From assembly GCA_023488865.1 (NCBI GenBank), contig JAMDDG010000056.1, forward strand, positions 1-11,940: a stretch of DNA of 11,940 nucleotides, read 5' to 3'. A program made the translations under genes and the position numbers. Positions within the stretch are counted from its first letter, which is position 1. Each line of letters starts with the position of its first letter. Origin of the DNA: Bacteroidota bacterium (GTDB taxonomy: Bacteria; Bacteroidota; Bacteroidia; Bacteroidales; Prolixibacteraceae). Positions 5,849 to 11,940 of this stretch are shown one piece after another. The notes beneath the pieces were generated by a model. That model saw only the letters and a program-made list of their open reading frames with translations. It was not told where the DNA came from and did no database searches.

Positions 5849-7192
5849 TTATATACTTGCTCCGGCGGTACGGCCCTTGATGCGGCCTGATTTTAGCAAT
5901 CCGTCGTAATGGCGCATCAACAGGTGACTTTCAATCTGTTGCAAAGTATCGAGGATTACCCCGACCAAAATCAACAGTGAAGTTCCCCCGAAAAAGTGTG
6001 CAAACGATGAATTAATGCCTAAAATCATGGCAAAAGCAGGTAATATGGTGATCAATCCAAGGAAAATTGAACCAGGCAGCGTTATTCTCGACATGATGGT
6101 ATCGATGTATTCTGCCGTTCTTTTCCCAGGTTTGATGCCAGGTATAAATCCGCCATTTTTCTTCATATCCTCAGCCATTTGGTTGGGATTGATGGTGATA
6201 GCGGTATAGAAGTAGGTAAATATAATTACCATCAGAAACATAACAATATTGTACCAGAAACCGGTATAATTGGAAAAAGAGGCCATCATTCGTCCAAGGG
6301 TCTCGGATGAAAAGAGACCGGCCACACTTGCAGGGATAAACATAATTGCCTGGGCAAAAATGATCGGCATAACACCTGCAGCATTAACCTTCAAAGGAAT
6401 GTACTGACGAACGCCGCCGTACTGGCGATTTCCGACTATTCTTTTGGCATATTGTACCGGTACTTTTCGGGTACCCTGAACCAACAGGATCGTACTTGCA
6501 ATAACAATCAGAAAGACAACCATTTCGACAATCATCATGATAAATCCACGACCCTGTTCAGCTAACCGGCTAACAAATTCCTGAGCCAGGGCCTGAGGCA
6601 ACCGTGCAATAATACCGATCATGATGATCAGGGAAATACCATTCCCGATCCCTTTGTCTGTTATCCTTTCGCCCAGCCACATAATAAACATGGAGCCTGC
6701 AGCCAGAACGATGGTAGAGCTAACATTAAAAGCAAAATGACCAACCATAAAGGCCTGCTCAGGAAGTTGGAATCTCAGGTTGGCTAAATAAGCCCAACCT
6801 TGGAAAATCAAAATCACAACAGTCAGGTAACGGGTCATCTGGTTTATTTTCCTTCTTCCGGACTCACCCTCTTTCTGTAGTTTTTGAATATAAGGAACAG
6901 CAAATCCCAGGAGTTGAATAACAATCGAAGCACTGATGTAAGGCATGATCCCCAACGCAAAGATAGATGCATTCGAAAAAGCTCCTCCTGAGAACATGTT
7001 CAGCAGTCCAAGAATCCCATCCGATGTCTGACTTCTTAAAGCCTCAAAATTGACAGGATTTGGATCGATACCCGGCAAAATGACAAACGACCCAAAGCGA
7101 TATACCATCAGGAATAAAAGGGTCACACTTAACCTGGACCTTAAATCCTCAATTTTATATATGTTCTTAAGCGTCTCGATCAATTTTTTCAT
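5849..7192 (-). CDS. secY: Protein translocase subunit SecY
   Basis: SecY is the central channel of the SecYEG translocon in the inner membrane, moving unfolded proteins across or into the membrane with SecA or ribosomes. The 447-residue protein has the expected multi-spanning hydrophobic pattern (ten segments in the family). Landmarks are a first segment at about 21-40, FSGGAFSNASIFALGIMPYI (67-86), KEGESGRRKINQMTRY (107-122), ITDKGIGNGISLIIM (177-191), the cytoplasmic loop QYAKRIVGNRQYGGVRQYIP (247-266), and AEDMKKNGGFIPGIKPGKRT (340-359). It ends with a cytoplasmic tail around HYDGLLKSGRIKGR. The start is 5 bases after the rplO stop, so the two are probably co-translated. It ends the spc block; in many Bacteroidota map follows directly, but not here. 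Confidence 0.98.
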   Translation of the reverse strand: MKKLIETLKNIYKIEDLRSRLSVTLLFLMVYRFGSFVILPGIDPNPVNFEALRSQTSDGILGLLNMFSGGAFSNASIFALGIMPYISASIVIQLLGFAVPYIQKLQKEGESGRRKINQMTRYLTVVILIFQGWAYLANLRFQLPEQAFMVGHFAFNVSSTIVLAAGSMFIMWLGERITDKGIGNGISLIIMIGIIARLPQALAQEFVSRLAEQGRGFIMMIVEMVVFLIVIASTILLVQGTRKVPVQYAKRIVGNRQYGGVRQYIPLKVNAAGVMPIIFAQAIMFIPASVAGLFSSETLGRMMASFSNYTGFWYNIVMFLMVIIFTYFYTAITINPNQMAEDMKKNGGFIPGIKPGKRTAEYIDTIMSRITLPGSIFLGLITILPAFAMILGINSSFAHFFGGTSLLILVGVILDTLQQIESHLLMRHYDGLLKSGRIKGRTAGASI

Positions 7193-7197
7193 CAGAG

Positions 7198-7644
7198 TCA
7201 GATTAATTCGGTAGTACCTTCCAATTTTTCAATGGCTTCTTTGGCAGTTTTAGAGAATGCATGTGCTTTAACGTCCAACTTGTTTTTCAATTCACCTTTG
7301 GCCAGGATTTTTACTTTGTCATTTTTACTGACGAATCCAGCCTCCAGAAATGTTTGGAAATCAATAGCCGTTAGCTGTAAATCCTCGGCCAATTGTTGTA
7401 GTGCACTAAGGTTAATAGCTTTATATTCAACGCGATTGATATTTTTGAAACCAAACTTCGGAACAAGTCTTTGCAAAGGCATCTGTCCGCCCTGGAACCC
7501 TTTTTTGGAAGAGTATCCCGAGCGGGACTTTGCACCTTTATGACCACGCGTGGAAGTTCCACCATGGCCCGAACCTTGTCCGCGGCCAATCCTTTTCTCT
7601 TTTTTAACAGAACCTGCAGCAGGTTTTAAGTTATTTAATTCCAT
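7198..7644 (-). CDS. rplO: 50S ribosomal protein L15 (uL15)
   Basis: L15 is a large-subunit protein that helps fold the 23S rRNA core. The 148-residue protein starts MELNNLKPAAGSVKKEKRIG and has the glycine- and arginine-rich N-terminal extension (GRGQGSGHGGTSTRGHKGAK, residues 20-39). Then come GFQGGQMPLQRLVPKFGFKN (49-68) and a C-terminal globular part with GFVSKNDKVKILAKGEL. Its length is close to E. coli L15 (144). It lies 14 bases after rpmD and just before secY, the classic order. Confidence 0.98.
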   Translation of the reverse strand: MELNNLKPAAGSVKKEKRIGRGQGSGHGGTSTRGHKGAKSRSGYSSKKGFQGGQMPLQRLVPKFGFKNINRVEYKAINLSALQQLAEDLQLTAIDFQTFLEAGFVSKNDKVKILAKGELKNKLDVKAHAFSKTAKEAIEKLEGTTELI

Positions 7645-7658
7645 ATTCTTAAGAAATA

Positions 7659-7841
7659 TTATTCGTTAACTTCCTCAACCTTAACTAAGTGTTGAAGTTT
7701 TCTAACCATTCCCAGAATCTCGGGGGTTGACTCATGAATCTTAGGTTGATTCAATTTGTGAAGTCCGAGTGCATCAATAATTTTCTTTTGAGCTTTTGAT
7801 GCGCTAATCTTGCTCTTAAACTGTGTAATACGAATTTTCAT
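7659..7841 (-). CDS. rpmD: 50S ribosomal protein L30 (uL30)
   Basis: L30 is a small 50S protein of the short bacterial type (E. coli 59 residues, here 60). The sequence MKIRITQFKSKISASKAQKK, LDALGLHKLNQPKIHESTPE-like core (IDALGLHKLNQPKIHESTPE at 22-41) and ILGMVRKLQHLVKVEEV end match the family throughout. It sits between rpsE and rplO, as in other spc operons, with gaps of 12 and 14 bases. Confidence 0.97.
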   Translation of the reverse strand: MKIRITQFKSKISASKAQKKIIDALGLHKLNQPKIHESTPEILGMVRKLQHLVKVEEVNE

Positions 7842-7853
7842 AGTAATTTAGAT

Positions 7854-8369
7854 TTATCCGTTAAACACTTTATCCAGAGCCACGCCACGGTGTTCTGCAA
7901 CAGTGTAAGCATCCCTCAGTTCGACCAATGCTTCAAAAGTTGCTTTTACCAGGTTGTGAGGGTTAGACGATCCTTTGGATTTAGCCAGAATATCGTGAAC
8001 TCCAACACTTTCAAGAACGGCACGCATAGCACCCCCGGCTTTTACCCCGGTACCTGAAGAGGCAGGTTTCAACAAAACATTTGCACCTCCGAATTTCGCG
8101 GTTTGTTCGTGGGGAACTGTGCCGTGAATGATCGGGATTTTTACAAGGTTTTTCTTTGCTGCGTCAACGCCTTTTGCGATTGCTGCGGTAACCTCGCTGG
8201 CTTTTCCAAGGCCCCATCCAACAATACCGTCTTCGTTTCCTACAACGACAATTGCCGAAAAGCTGAAGGTCCTACCCCCTTTGGTAACTTTGGTGACCCG
8301 GTTAATCGCAACTAACCTGTCCTTAAGCTCGAGATCGCTGGTTTTTACTTTTTTAATATTTTTCGCCAT
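7854..8369 (-). CDS. rpsE: 30S ribosomal protein S5 (uS5)
   Basis: S5 lies at the mRNA entry side of the 30S subunit and contributes to decoding accuracy and mRNA unwinding. The 171-residue protein has the N-terminal S5 domain (LVAINRVTKVTKGGRTFSFS, 19-38; VVVGNEDGIVGWGLGKASEV, 41-60). The C-terminal beta-alpha domain includes LLKPASSGTGVKAGGAMRAV (99-118), VGVHDILAKSKGSSNPHN (122-139) and LVKATFEALVELRD. The start matches the family, 5 bases after the rplR stop. Confidence 0.98.
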   Translation of the reverse strand: MAKNIKKVKTSDLELKDRLVAINRVTKVTKGGRTFSFSAIVVVGNEDGIVGWGLGKASEVTAAIAKGVDAAKKNLVKIPIIHGTVPHEQTAKFGGANVLLKPASSGTGVKAGGAMRAVLESVGVHDILAKSKGSSNPHNLVKATFEALVELRDAYTVAEHRGVALDKVFNG

Positions 8370-8374
8370 AACGG

Positions 8375-8731
8375 TTATATTTTTAAACCTCCTTCACGTG
8401 CAGCTTCAGCAACTGCTTTAACACGTCCATGATATAAGTTGCCTCCGCGATCGAAGCTGGCGGCAGTGATTCCGGCAGCAAGTGCCTTTTCTGCGGCCAA
8501 TTTCCCGACAAGGGCGGCAATTTCAGTTTTGGTTCCGGCTTGAGAAGCGATTTCTTTGTTTAATGAAGAAACTGCCAACAAGGTTTTTCCCGCAACATCG
8601 TCAACGAACTGAACAGATATCTGTTTGTTGCTACGAAAGATACTCATGCGGGGAACCTCTGAGGAACCGGAAACTACTTTCCGGATTCTCATGCGAATTC
8701 TATCTCTTCTTTGAATTTTTGTGAGAGCCAT
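8375..8731 (-). CDS. rplR: 50S ribosomal protein L18 (uL18)
   Basis: L18 binds 5S rRNA together with L5 and anchors it in the central protuberance. The 118-residue protein (E. coli 117) has the basic N-terminus MALTKIQRRDRIRMRIRKVV, then PRMSIFRSNKQISVQFVDD (27-45) and GKLAAEKALAAGITAASFDR. It ends with the family signature GGNLYHGRVKAVAEAAREGG before LKI. It starts 13 bases after rplF. No Shine-Dalgarno sequence is visible before the ATG. Confidence 0.98.
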   Translation of the reverse strand: MALTKIQRRDRIRMRIRKVVSGSSEVPRMSIFRSNKQISVQFVDDVAGKTLLAVSSLNKEIASQAGTKTEIAALVGKLAAEKALAAGITAASFDRGGNLYHGRVKAVAEAAREGGLKI

Positions 8732-8744
8732 AACTAGAAATCAT

Positions 8745-9302
8745 TTATTTTTTAGCAGCCGACTTACCAGCTTTTCGACGTAGTACTTCGCCAACAAATT
8801 TAACACCTTTGCCTTTGTAAGGTTCCGGCATTCTGAATGACCTGATTTTCGCAGCAACATGGCCGATCAACTGTTTATCAGCACACTTAAGGGTGATGAT
8901 CGGGTTGCTTCGTTTGTCAGTAACAGCTGAAACGTTAACCTCTTTTGGAAGTTGAATATAAGTGTGGTGCGAATGTCCCAATACCAGGTCTAAAACCTGA
9001 TCCTGCGATTCTGCACGGTAACCAACCCCAACCAATTCGAGTTTCACTTCATAGCCTTTCGATACACCCTGAACCATGTTGTTCAAGAGTGAGCGGTACA
9101 AGCCGTGCATCGCACGGTGACGTTTTTGATCAGTAGGACGTTTAACCAAAATCTGGTTATTGACTACCTCGATCTCAATTTCTTTGTCTACTTTCTGAAA
9201 CAGGGAGCCCAGCGCGCCTTTAACGGTGACAATATTTTCACTGTCGACGCTTACGGTAACTCCGGCAGGTAAATCAATGGGAAGTTTTCCTATCCTTGAC
9301 AT
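8745..9302 (-). CDS. rplF: 50S ribosomal protein L6 (uL6)
   Basis: L6 lies near the GTPase-associated centre and contacts the sarcin-ricin loop. The 185-residue protein has two homologous L6 domains. It starts MSRIGKLPIDLPAGVTVSVD, has RAMHGLYRSLLNNMVQGVSK in the middle, and carries the C-terminal signature MPEPYKGKGVKFVGEVLRRK (158-177) with a lysine-rich end. The gene is 15 bases after rpsH. Unlike its neighbours it has a strong Shine-Dalgarno sequence (AAAGGAGG). Confidence 0.98.
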   Translation of the reverse strand: MSRIGKLPIDLPAGVTVSVDSENIVTVKGALGSLFQKVDKEIEIEVVNNQILVKRPTDQKRHRAMHGLYRSLLNNMVQGVSKGYEVKLELVGVGYRAESQDQVLDLVLGHSHHTYIQLPKEVNVSAVTDKRSNPIITLKCADKQLIGHVAAKIRSFRMPEPYKGKGVKFVGEVLRRKAGKSAAKK

Positions 9303-9308
9303 AATAAT

Positions 9309-9316
9309 CCTCCTTT
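9309..9316 (-). promoter_or_regulatory. Strong Shine-Dalgarno sequence before rplF
   Basis: AAAGGAGG on the minus strand (9316-9309) lies six bases before the rplF ATG, in the 15-base spacer after the rpsH stop. It is a near-perfect complement of a standard anti-Shine-Dalgarno. Bacteroidota genes usually lack such sites, and the other start codons here have none of similar strength in non-coding sequence. Confidence 0.7.
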
Positions 9317-9317
9317 A

Positions 9318-9716
9318 TTAATAAACGTAACATAATATTTCACCGCCAACGTTCATCTCTTTTGCCTCCTTATCAGTGATAACACCCTTGGAAGTTGAGA
9401 TAATGGCTATGCCCAAACCGTTCAATACCCTCGGGACATCCTCGATACCGCAGTAACGTCTGAGTCCGGGTTTAGAGACACGTTTTAGATTTTTGATTGC
9501 CGGGGTACCATCCGCAGGATGGTATTTCAAGGCAATTTTGATGCTTCCCTGGTAGTTGACTTCTTCGTCAAATTTATAATTGAGTATATACCCTTTTTCT
9601 TTCAGAATTCTGGTAATCTCTTTCTTAATGTTTGACGCAGGGATTTCCACGACTTTATGTTTTGCCTTGATGGCATTTCTGAGTCGGGTCAAGTAATCTG
9701 CAATAGGATCTGTCAT
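9318..9716 (-). CDS. rpsH: 30S ribosomal protein S8 (uS8)
   Basis: S8 is a primary 16S rRNA-binding protein of the 30S platform; in E. coli it also represses the spc operon by binding mRNA near the rplE start. The 132-residue protein starts MTDPIADYLTRLRNAIKAKH and ends with the family signature STSKGVITDKEAKEMNVGGE (107-126) and ILCYVY. I could not recognise an S8-binding mRNA motif near rplE, so autoregulation is not shown. It lies 20 bases after rpsN. Confidence 0.98.
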   Translation of the reverse strand: MTDPIADYLTRLRNAIKAKHKVVEIPASNIKKEITRILKEKGYILNYKFDEEVNYQGSIKIALKYHPADGTPAIKNLKRVSKPGLRRYCGIEDVPRVLNGLGIAIISTSKGVITDKEAKEMNVGGEILCYVY

Positions 9717-9736
9717 CTTTGCAATAATTTAAACGA

Positions 9737-10006
9737 TTACCAACTTGCTTTTTTTACTCCGGGTATTAGGCCGCTTGAGGCCATTTCCCGGAACTGAATT
9801 CTGGAAATACCAAACTGGCGCATGTATCCTTTCGGACGACCGGTCAGTTTGCAACGGTTGTGCAGACGGATTTTAGCCGAATTTTTTGGCAAAAGGCTCA
9901 TACCGATGTAATCACCTTCAGCTTTTAACCTGGCACGTTTTTCTGCAAACCTTTCAACGAGCTTTGCACGCTTCACTTCGCGGGCCTTCATTGATTCTTT
10001 AGCCAT
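9737..10006 (-). CDS. rpsN: 30S ribosomal protein S14 (uS14), zinc-free form
   Basis: S14 is a late-assembling protein of the 30S head. The 89-residue protein starts MAKESMKAREVKRAKLVERF and carries NRCKLTGRPKGYMRQFGISR (50-69), ending GLIPGVKKASW. At the four positions used for zinc in the C-plus form it has Cys52, Thr55, Ser68 and Gln71, so it cannot form the zinc site and belongs to the C-minus class, like E. coli S14. It starts 5 bases after the rplE stop. Confidence 0.98.
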   Translation of the reverse strand: MAKESMKAREVKRAKLVERFAEKRARLKAEGDYIGMSLLPKNSAKIRLHNRCKLTGRPKGYMRQFGISRIQFREMASSGLIPGVKKASW

Positions 10007-10011
10007 ATCTC

Positions 10012-10569
10012 TTAGTTCTTTTTTGCGTTCTTGAACGGTAAACCAAAACTCTTCAGCAATGCATAACCCTCTTCGTCGTTCTTGGCAGTTGTAACGAAGG
10101 TGATGTTGTAGCCATTTATTTTGGTTACTTTGTCCATCACGATTTCGGGGAAAATTATCTGCTCGGTAACTCCGAGAGTGTAGTTGCCACTTCCGTCAAA
10201 TTTGTCGGCGATGCCTTTAAAGTCGCGGATACGGGGCAGTGCAATAGAGACCAAACGATCGAGAAATTCGTACATGCGATCTTTGCGAAGGGTTACCCTT
10301 ACACCGATCGGCATTTTCTTACGAAGTTTAAAATTCGCAATGTCCTTGCGGGAGATGGTTGATACCGGTTTTTGGCCGCTAATGGCGGCGAGCTCTTCGA
10401 TGGCTACCTCCATTATTTTTTTATCGGCAATTGCAGAACCAAGACCTTGATTAATGATAATTTTCTCGAGTACCGGAACCTGCATTACAGATTTGTAGTT
10501 AAACTCTTTCTGCAAAGCCGGAACTATCTCCTCTTGATATTTACGCTTAAAAGTAGGTGTGTATCCCAT
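10012..10569 (-). CDS. rplE: 50S ribosomal protein L5 (uL5)
   Basis: L5 binds 5S rRNA in the central protuberance and contacts P-site tRNA. The 185-residue protein (E. coli 179) begins MGYTPTFKRKYQEEIVPALQ. It contains KPVSTISRKDIANFKLRKKM and PIGVRVTLRKDRMYEFLDRL, then ALPRIRDFKGI, and finally NYTLGVTEQIIFPEIVMDKV. The start codon overlaps the rplX stop (TAATG), which suggests translational coupling. GGAGAGGAG, made by the last codons of rplX, lies 8 bases upstream and may act as a ribosome-binding site. Confidence 0.98.
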   Translation of the reverse strand: MGYTPTFKRKYQEEIVPALQKEFNYKSVMQVPVLEKIIINQGLGSAIADKKIMEVAIEELAAISGQKPVSTISRKDIANFKLRKKMPIGVRVTLRKDRMYEFLDRLVSIALPRIRDFKGIADKFDGSGNYTLGVTEQIIFPEIVMDKVTKINGYNITFVTTAKNDEEGYALLKSFGLPFKNAKKN

Positions 10570-10892
10570 TACTTAATCTCCTCTCCTGATTTTTTTGAAT
10601 ACCTCACTAATTTCCCTTTGCTATCGAGCTTACGTCCGATACGGGTGGGTTTCCCTGTTTTAGGATCCTTCAGCATCAGATTAGAAACGTGAATAGACGC
10701 CTCTTGTTTGATGATGCCTCCCTGGGGATGCTTGGAGTTGGGTTTGGTGTGTTTAGACACCAGATTAACCCCTTCTACGATAGCACGATCCTTTTCTCTG
10801 ACCACTTCAAGTACTTTCCCTTCGGAGCCTCTTGAATTGCCGGAGATTACGACGACCGTGTCTCCTTTCTTTACATGTAATTTTTTCTGCAT
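10569..10892 (-). CDS. rplX: 50S ribosomal protein L24 (uL24)
   Basis: L24 is an assembly initiator of the 50S subunit and lies near the exit-tunnel opening. The 107-residue protein (E. coli 104) has an N-terminal KOW domain, HVKKGDTVVVISGNSRGSEG (5-24), followed by GKVLEVVREKDRAIVEGVNL. Then come HTKPNSKHPQGGIIKQEASI and DPKTGKPTRIGRK. The stop overlaps the rplE start by one base, and it follows rplN by 14 bases. Confidence 0.98.
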   Translation of the reverse strand: MQKKLHVKKGDTVVVISGNSRGSEGKVLEVVREKDRAIVEGVNLVSKHTKPNSKHPQGGIIKQEASIHVSNLMLKDPKTGKPTRIGRKLDSKGKLVRYSKKSGEEIK

Positions 10893-10906
10893 GGTCTGAT
10901 TTAATA

Positions 10907-11272
10907 TTAAAGTACTTCAGGTGCTAAAGAGACAATTTTCATGTAGTTGTCACGTAGTTCACGGGCTACTGGCCCAAAAATACGTGTTCCCCGCATCTCA
11001 CCTGTAGCATTCAGCAGTACGACGGCATTATCATCAAAACGGATGTAAGAACCGTCGCTGCGACGTACTTCTTTAGAGGTACGTACAACGACCGCTTTTG
11101 AAACCGATCCTTTTTTGGTATCACTGCCAGGCAGTGCGGTTTTAACAGTCACGACAACTTTGTCCCCTACAGAGGCATAGCGCTTCTTTGTTCCACCCAA
11201 TACCCGGATGACCAAAGCTGTTTTAGCACCGCTGTTATCTGCAACTGTACAACGTGATTCTTGCTGTAACAT
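10907..11272 (-). CDS. rplN: 50S ribosomal protein L14 (uL14)
   Basis: L14 lies at the subunit interface and forms an intersubunit bridge with 16S rRNA. The 121-residue protein starts MLQQESRCTVADNSGAKTAL, has RRSDGSYIRFDDNAVVLLNA (75-94), and ends with GTRIFGPVARELRDNYMKIV and SLAPEVL, all family signatures. Only one base separates its ATG from the rpsQ stop. It starts the spc-type block, but no promoter is visible between rpsQ and rplN, so the S10 and spc genes are probably one transcript. Confidence 0.98.
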   Translation of the reverse strand: MLQQESRCTVADNSGAKTALVIRVLGGTKKRYASVGDKVVVTVKTALPGSDTKKGSVSKAVVVRTSKEVRRSDGSYIRFDDNAVVLLNATGEMRGTRIFGPVARELRDNYMKIVSLAPEVL

Positions 11273-11273
11273 A

Positions 11274-11531
11274 TTACTTTGCTCTTTCTAAGATTTTAAC
11301 TAATCTCCACCCCTTCTGTTTTGACAGGGGGCGGGTTTCCATAATTAAGACAGTATCGCCGATACTGCACTCGTTCTTCTCGTCGTGAGCGTAGAACTTG
11401 GTAGTCCTGTTCACAAACTTACCGTAGATCGGGTGTTTCTCTTTTCCTTTTTCAGCGACGACAATGGTCTTTTCCATTTTGTTGCTGACCACCACTCCGA
11501 TACGCTCTTTACGAAGATTTCTTGTTTCCAT
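11274..11531 (-). CDS. rpsQ: 30S ribosomal protein S17 (uS17)
   Basis: S17 is a small OB-fold protein that binds 16S rRNA early in 30S assembly. From the ATG at 11531 the protein has 85 residues: METRNLRKERIGVVVSNKME, KTIVVAEKGKEKHPIYGKFV, then HDEKNECSIGDTVLIMETRP and LSKQKGWRLVKILERAK. I chose this start because Bacteroides-type S17 begins ME-x-RNLRKER. Two in-frame ATGs lie just upstream (11540 and 11537), and the first overlaps the rpmC stop as ATGA, which would add three residues (MMA) and couple translation. Either start gives a complete domain. Confidence 0.96.
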   Translation of the reverse strand: METRNLRKERIGVVVSNKMEKTIVVAEKGKEKHPIYGKFVNRTTKFYAHDEKNECSIGDTVLIMETRPLSKQKGWRLVKILERAK

Positions 11532-11536
11532 AGCCA

Positions 11537-11734
11537 TCATTTGTTTTCGATTTGACGTTTGCGTATTTCGGTATTCAGACGAGCGATGTTTTTGCGGGCA
11601 TACCGTATTTTCATCGGATTGTCAAGAGGGTTAACGCTGTGGTTTAAACACATACGTACCAACTCTTCTTTCCCGTTCGCTAATTTTTCCGTTACTTCGG
11701 CTGTTGTAAGCTCTTTGATTTCTGAAGTTTTCAT
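11537..11734 (-). CDS. rpmC: 50S ribosomal protein L29 (uL29)
   Basis: L29 is a small helical protein at the exit-tunnel mouth, part of the platform where trigger factor and SRP dock. The 65-residue protein is MKTSEIKELTTAEVTEKLAN, GKEELVRMCLNHSVNPLDNP and MKIRYARKNIARLNTEIRKR with a short end. The ARKNIARLNTEIRKR helix is the family signature. Its ATG overlaps the rplP stop by one base (TAATG), and its TGA is next to the possible rpsQ starts. Confidence 0.97.
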   Translation of the reverse strand: MKTSEIKELTTAEVTEKLANGKEELVRMCLNHSVNPLDNPMKIRYARKNIARLNTEIRKRQIENK

Positions 11735-11940
11735 TACTCAATAGTTGAAGTTTCTACAAAATCGCGTCGTACAACAAACTTAGTACTCACCGGAAATTTT
11801 TGGGCTCCCAGGCGTAAGGCTTCTTTAGCCAGATCAAAAGGGACCCCTTCGATCTCGATTAGAATGCGTCCGGGAGTAACTGTGGCAACAAAACCTTCCG
11901 GTGCACCTTTACCTTTACCCATCCGAACCTCGGCCGGCTT
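11734..11940 (-). CDS. rplP: 50S ribosomal protein L16, C-terminal part (5' end outside window)
   Basis: These are the last 68 codons and stop of L16; the reading frame is open to the window edge, so the gene starts beyond 11940. The fragment reads KPAEVRMGKGKGAPEGFVAT then VTPGRILIEIEGVPFDLAKE, ALRLGAQKFPVSTKFVVRRD and FVETSTIE. KPAExRMGKGKGxPEGxVA is the L16 signature. L16 contacts the elbow of A- and P-site tRNA and is needed late in 50S assembly. The ATG at 11922 is internal and not the start. The order rplP-rpmC-rpsQ is the end of the S10 operon. Confidence 0.97.
   Translation of the reverse strand, partial: KPAEVRMGKGKGAPEGFVATVTPGRILIEIEGVPFDLAKEALRLGAQKFPVSTKFVVRRDFVETSTIE

Noticed and set aside
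10560..10640. S8-type autoregulatory site near the rplX-rplE junction
   Set aside because: E. coli has one close by, but I could not recognise the conserved S8-binding internal loop here by eye.
1..11940. A novel multi-gene system, CRISPR array, prophage or insertion sequence
   Set aside because: All recognisable genes are conserved housekeeping genes in their usual order, all complete except the two cut by the window edges; there are no regularly spaced repeats, transposases or phage genes.

Overview
The window is a ribosomal-protein gene cluster from a member of the Bacteroidota, with every gene I accept on the minus strand. Read in transcription order (high to low coordinates), it holds the end of the S10 operon (rplP, rpmC, rpsQ), the spc operon (rplN, rplX, rplE, rpsN, rpsH, rplF, rplR, rpsE, rpmD, rplO, secY) and an alpha-type operon (infA, rpmJ, rpsM, rpsK, rpsD, rpoA, rplQ). 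After a strong terminator come a citrate synthase gene and the start of a UbiD-family decarboxylase. The phylum call rests on four points: protein sequences that resemble Bacteroides-type IF-1, S17 and L36; near-absence of Shine-Dalgarno sequences; a textbook Bacteroidota promoter (TTG, 20 bases, TATCTTTG) ahead of infA; and a lysine-rich L17 tail. I would guess Bacteroidales or Marinilabiliales, but the order is uncertain.

Layout: 11940-7198 is tightly packed ribosomal protein genes with gaps of 0-20 bases and two TAATG stop/start overlaps, so it is probably one transcript. secY (7192-5849) closes the spc block. The 419 bases between secY and infA (5848-5430) have no recognisable protein gene. 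The methionine aminopeptidase gene map, which in many Bacteroidota sits here, is missing. Instead there is a promoter, a leader of about 230 bases, a set of inverted repeats and at most a tiny ORF. infA to rplQ (5429-2064) is again compact and ends in an 11-bp perfect hairpin with a run of seven U's (2040-2006). gltA (1788-475) has its own 275-base upstream region. Between gltA and the ubiD-like gene (start at 256) lies a 165-base element with imperfect terminal inverted repeats (286-450).

The genes work together in the core of gene expression: ribosome assembly (fifteen complete ribosomal proteins plus L16 in part in the S10/spc/alpha set), initiation (IF-1), the RNA polymerase alpha subunit and the SecY protein-export channel. 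Citrate synthase and the UbiD-like enzyme are metabolic neighbours.

This is ordinary, highly conserved core sequence. I found no new defence, mobile or biosynthetic system. The points worth a second look are the missing map with its promoter-bearing leader, the inverted-repeat element near the ubiD-like gene, and the isolated strong Shine-Dalgarno sequence ahead of rplF.
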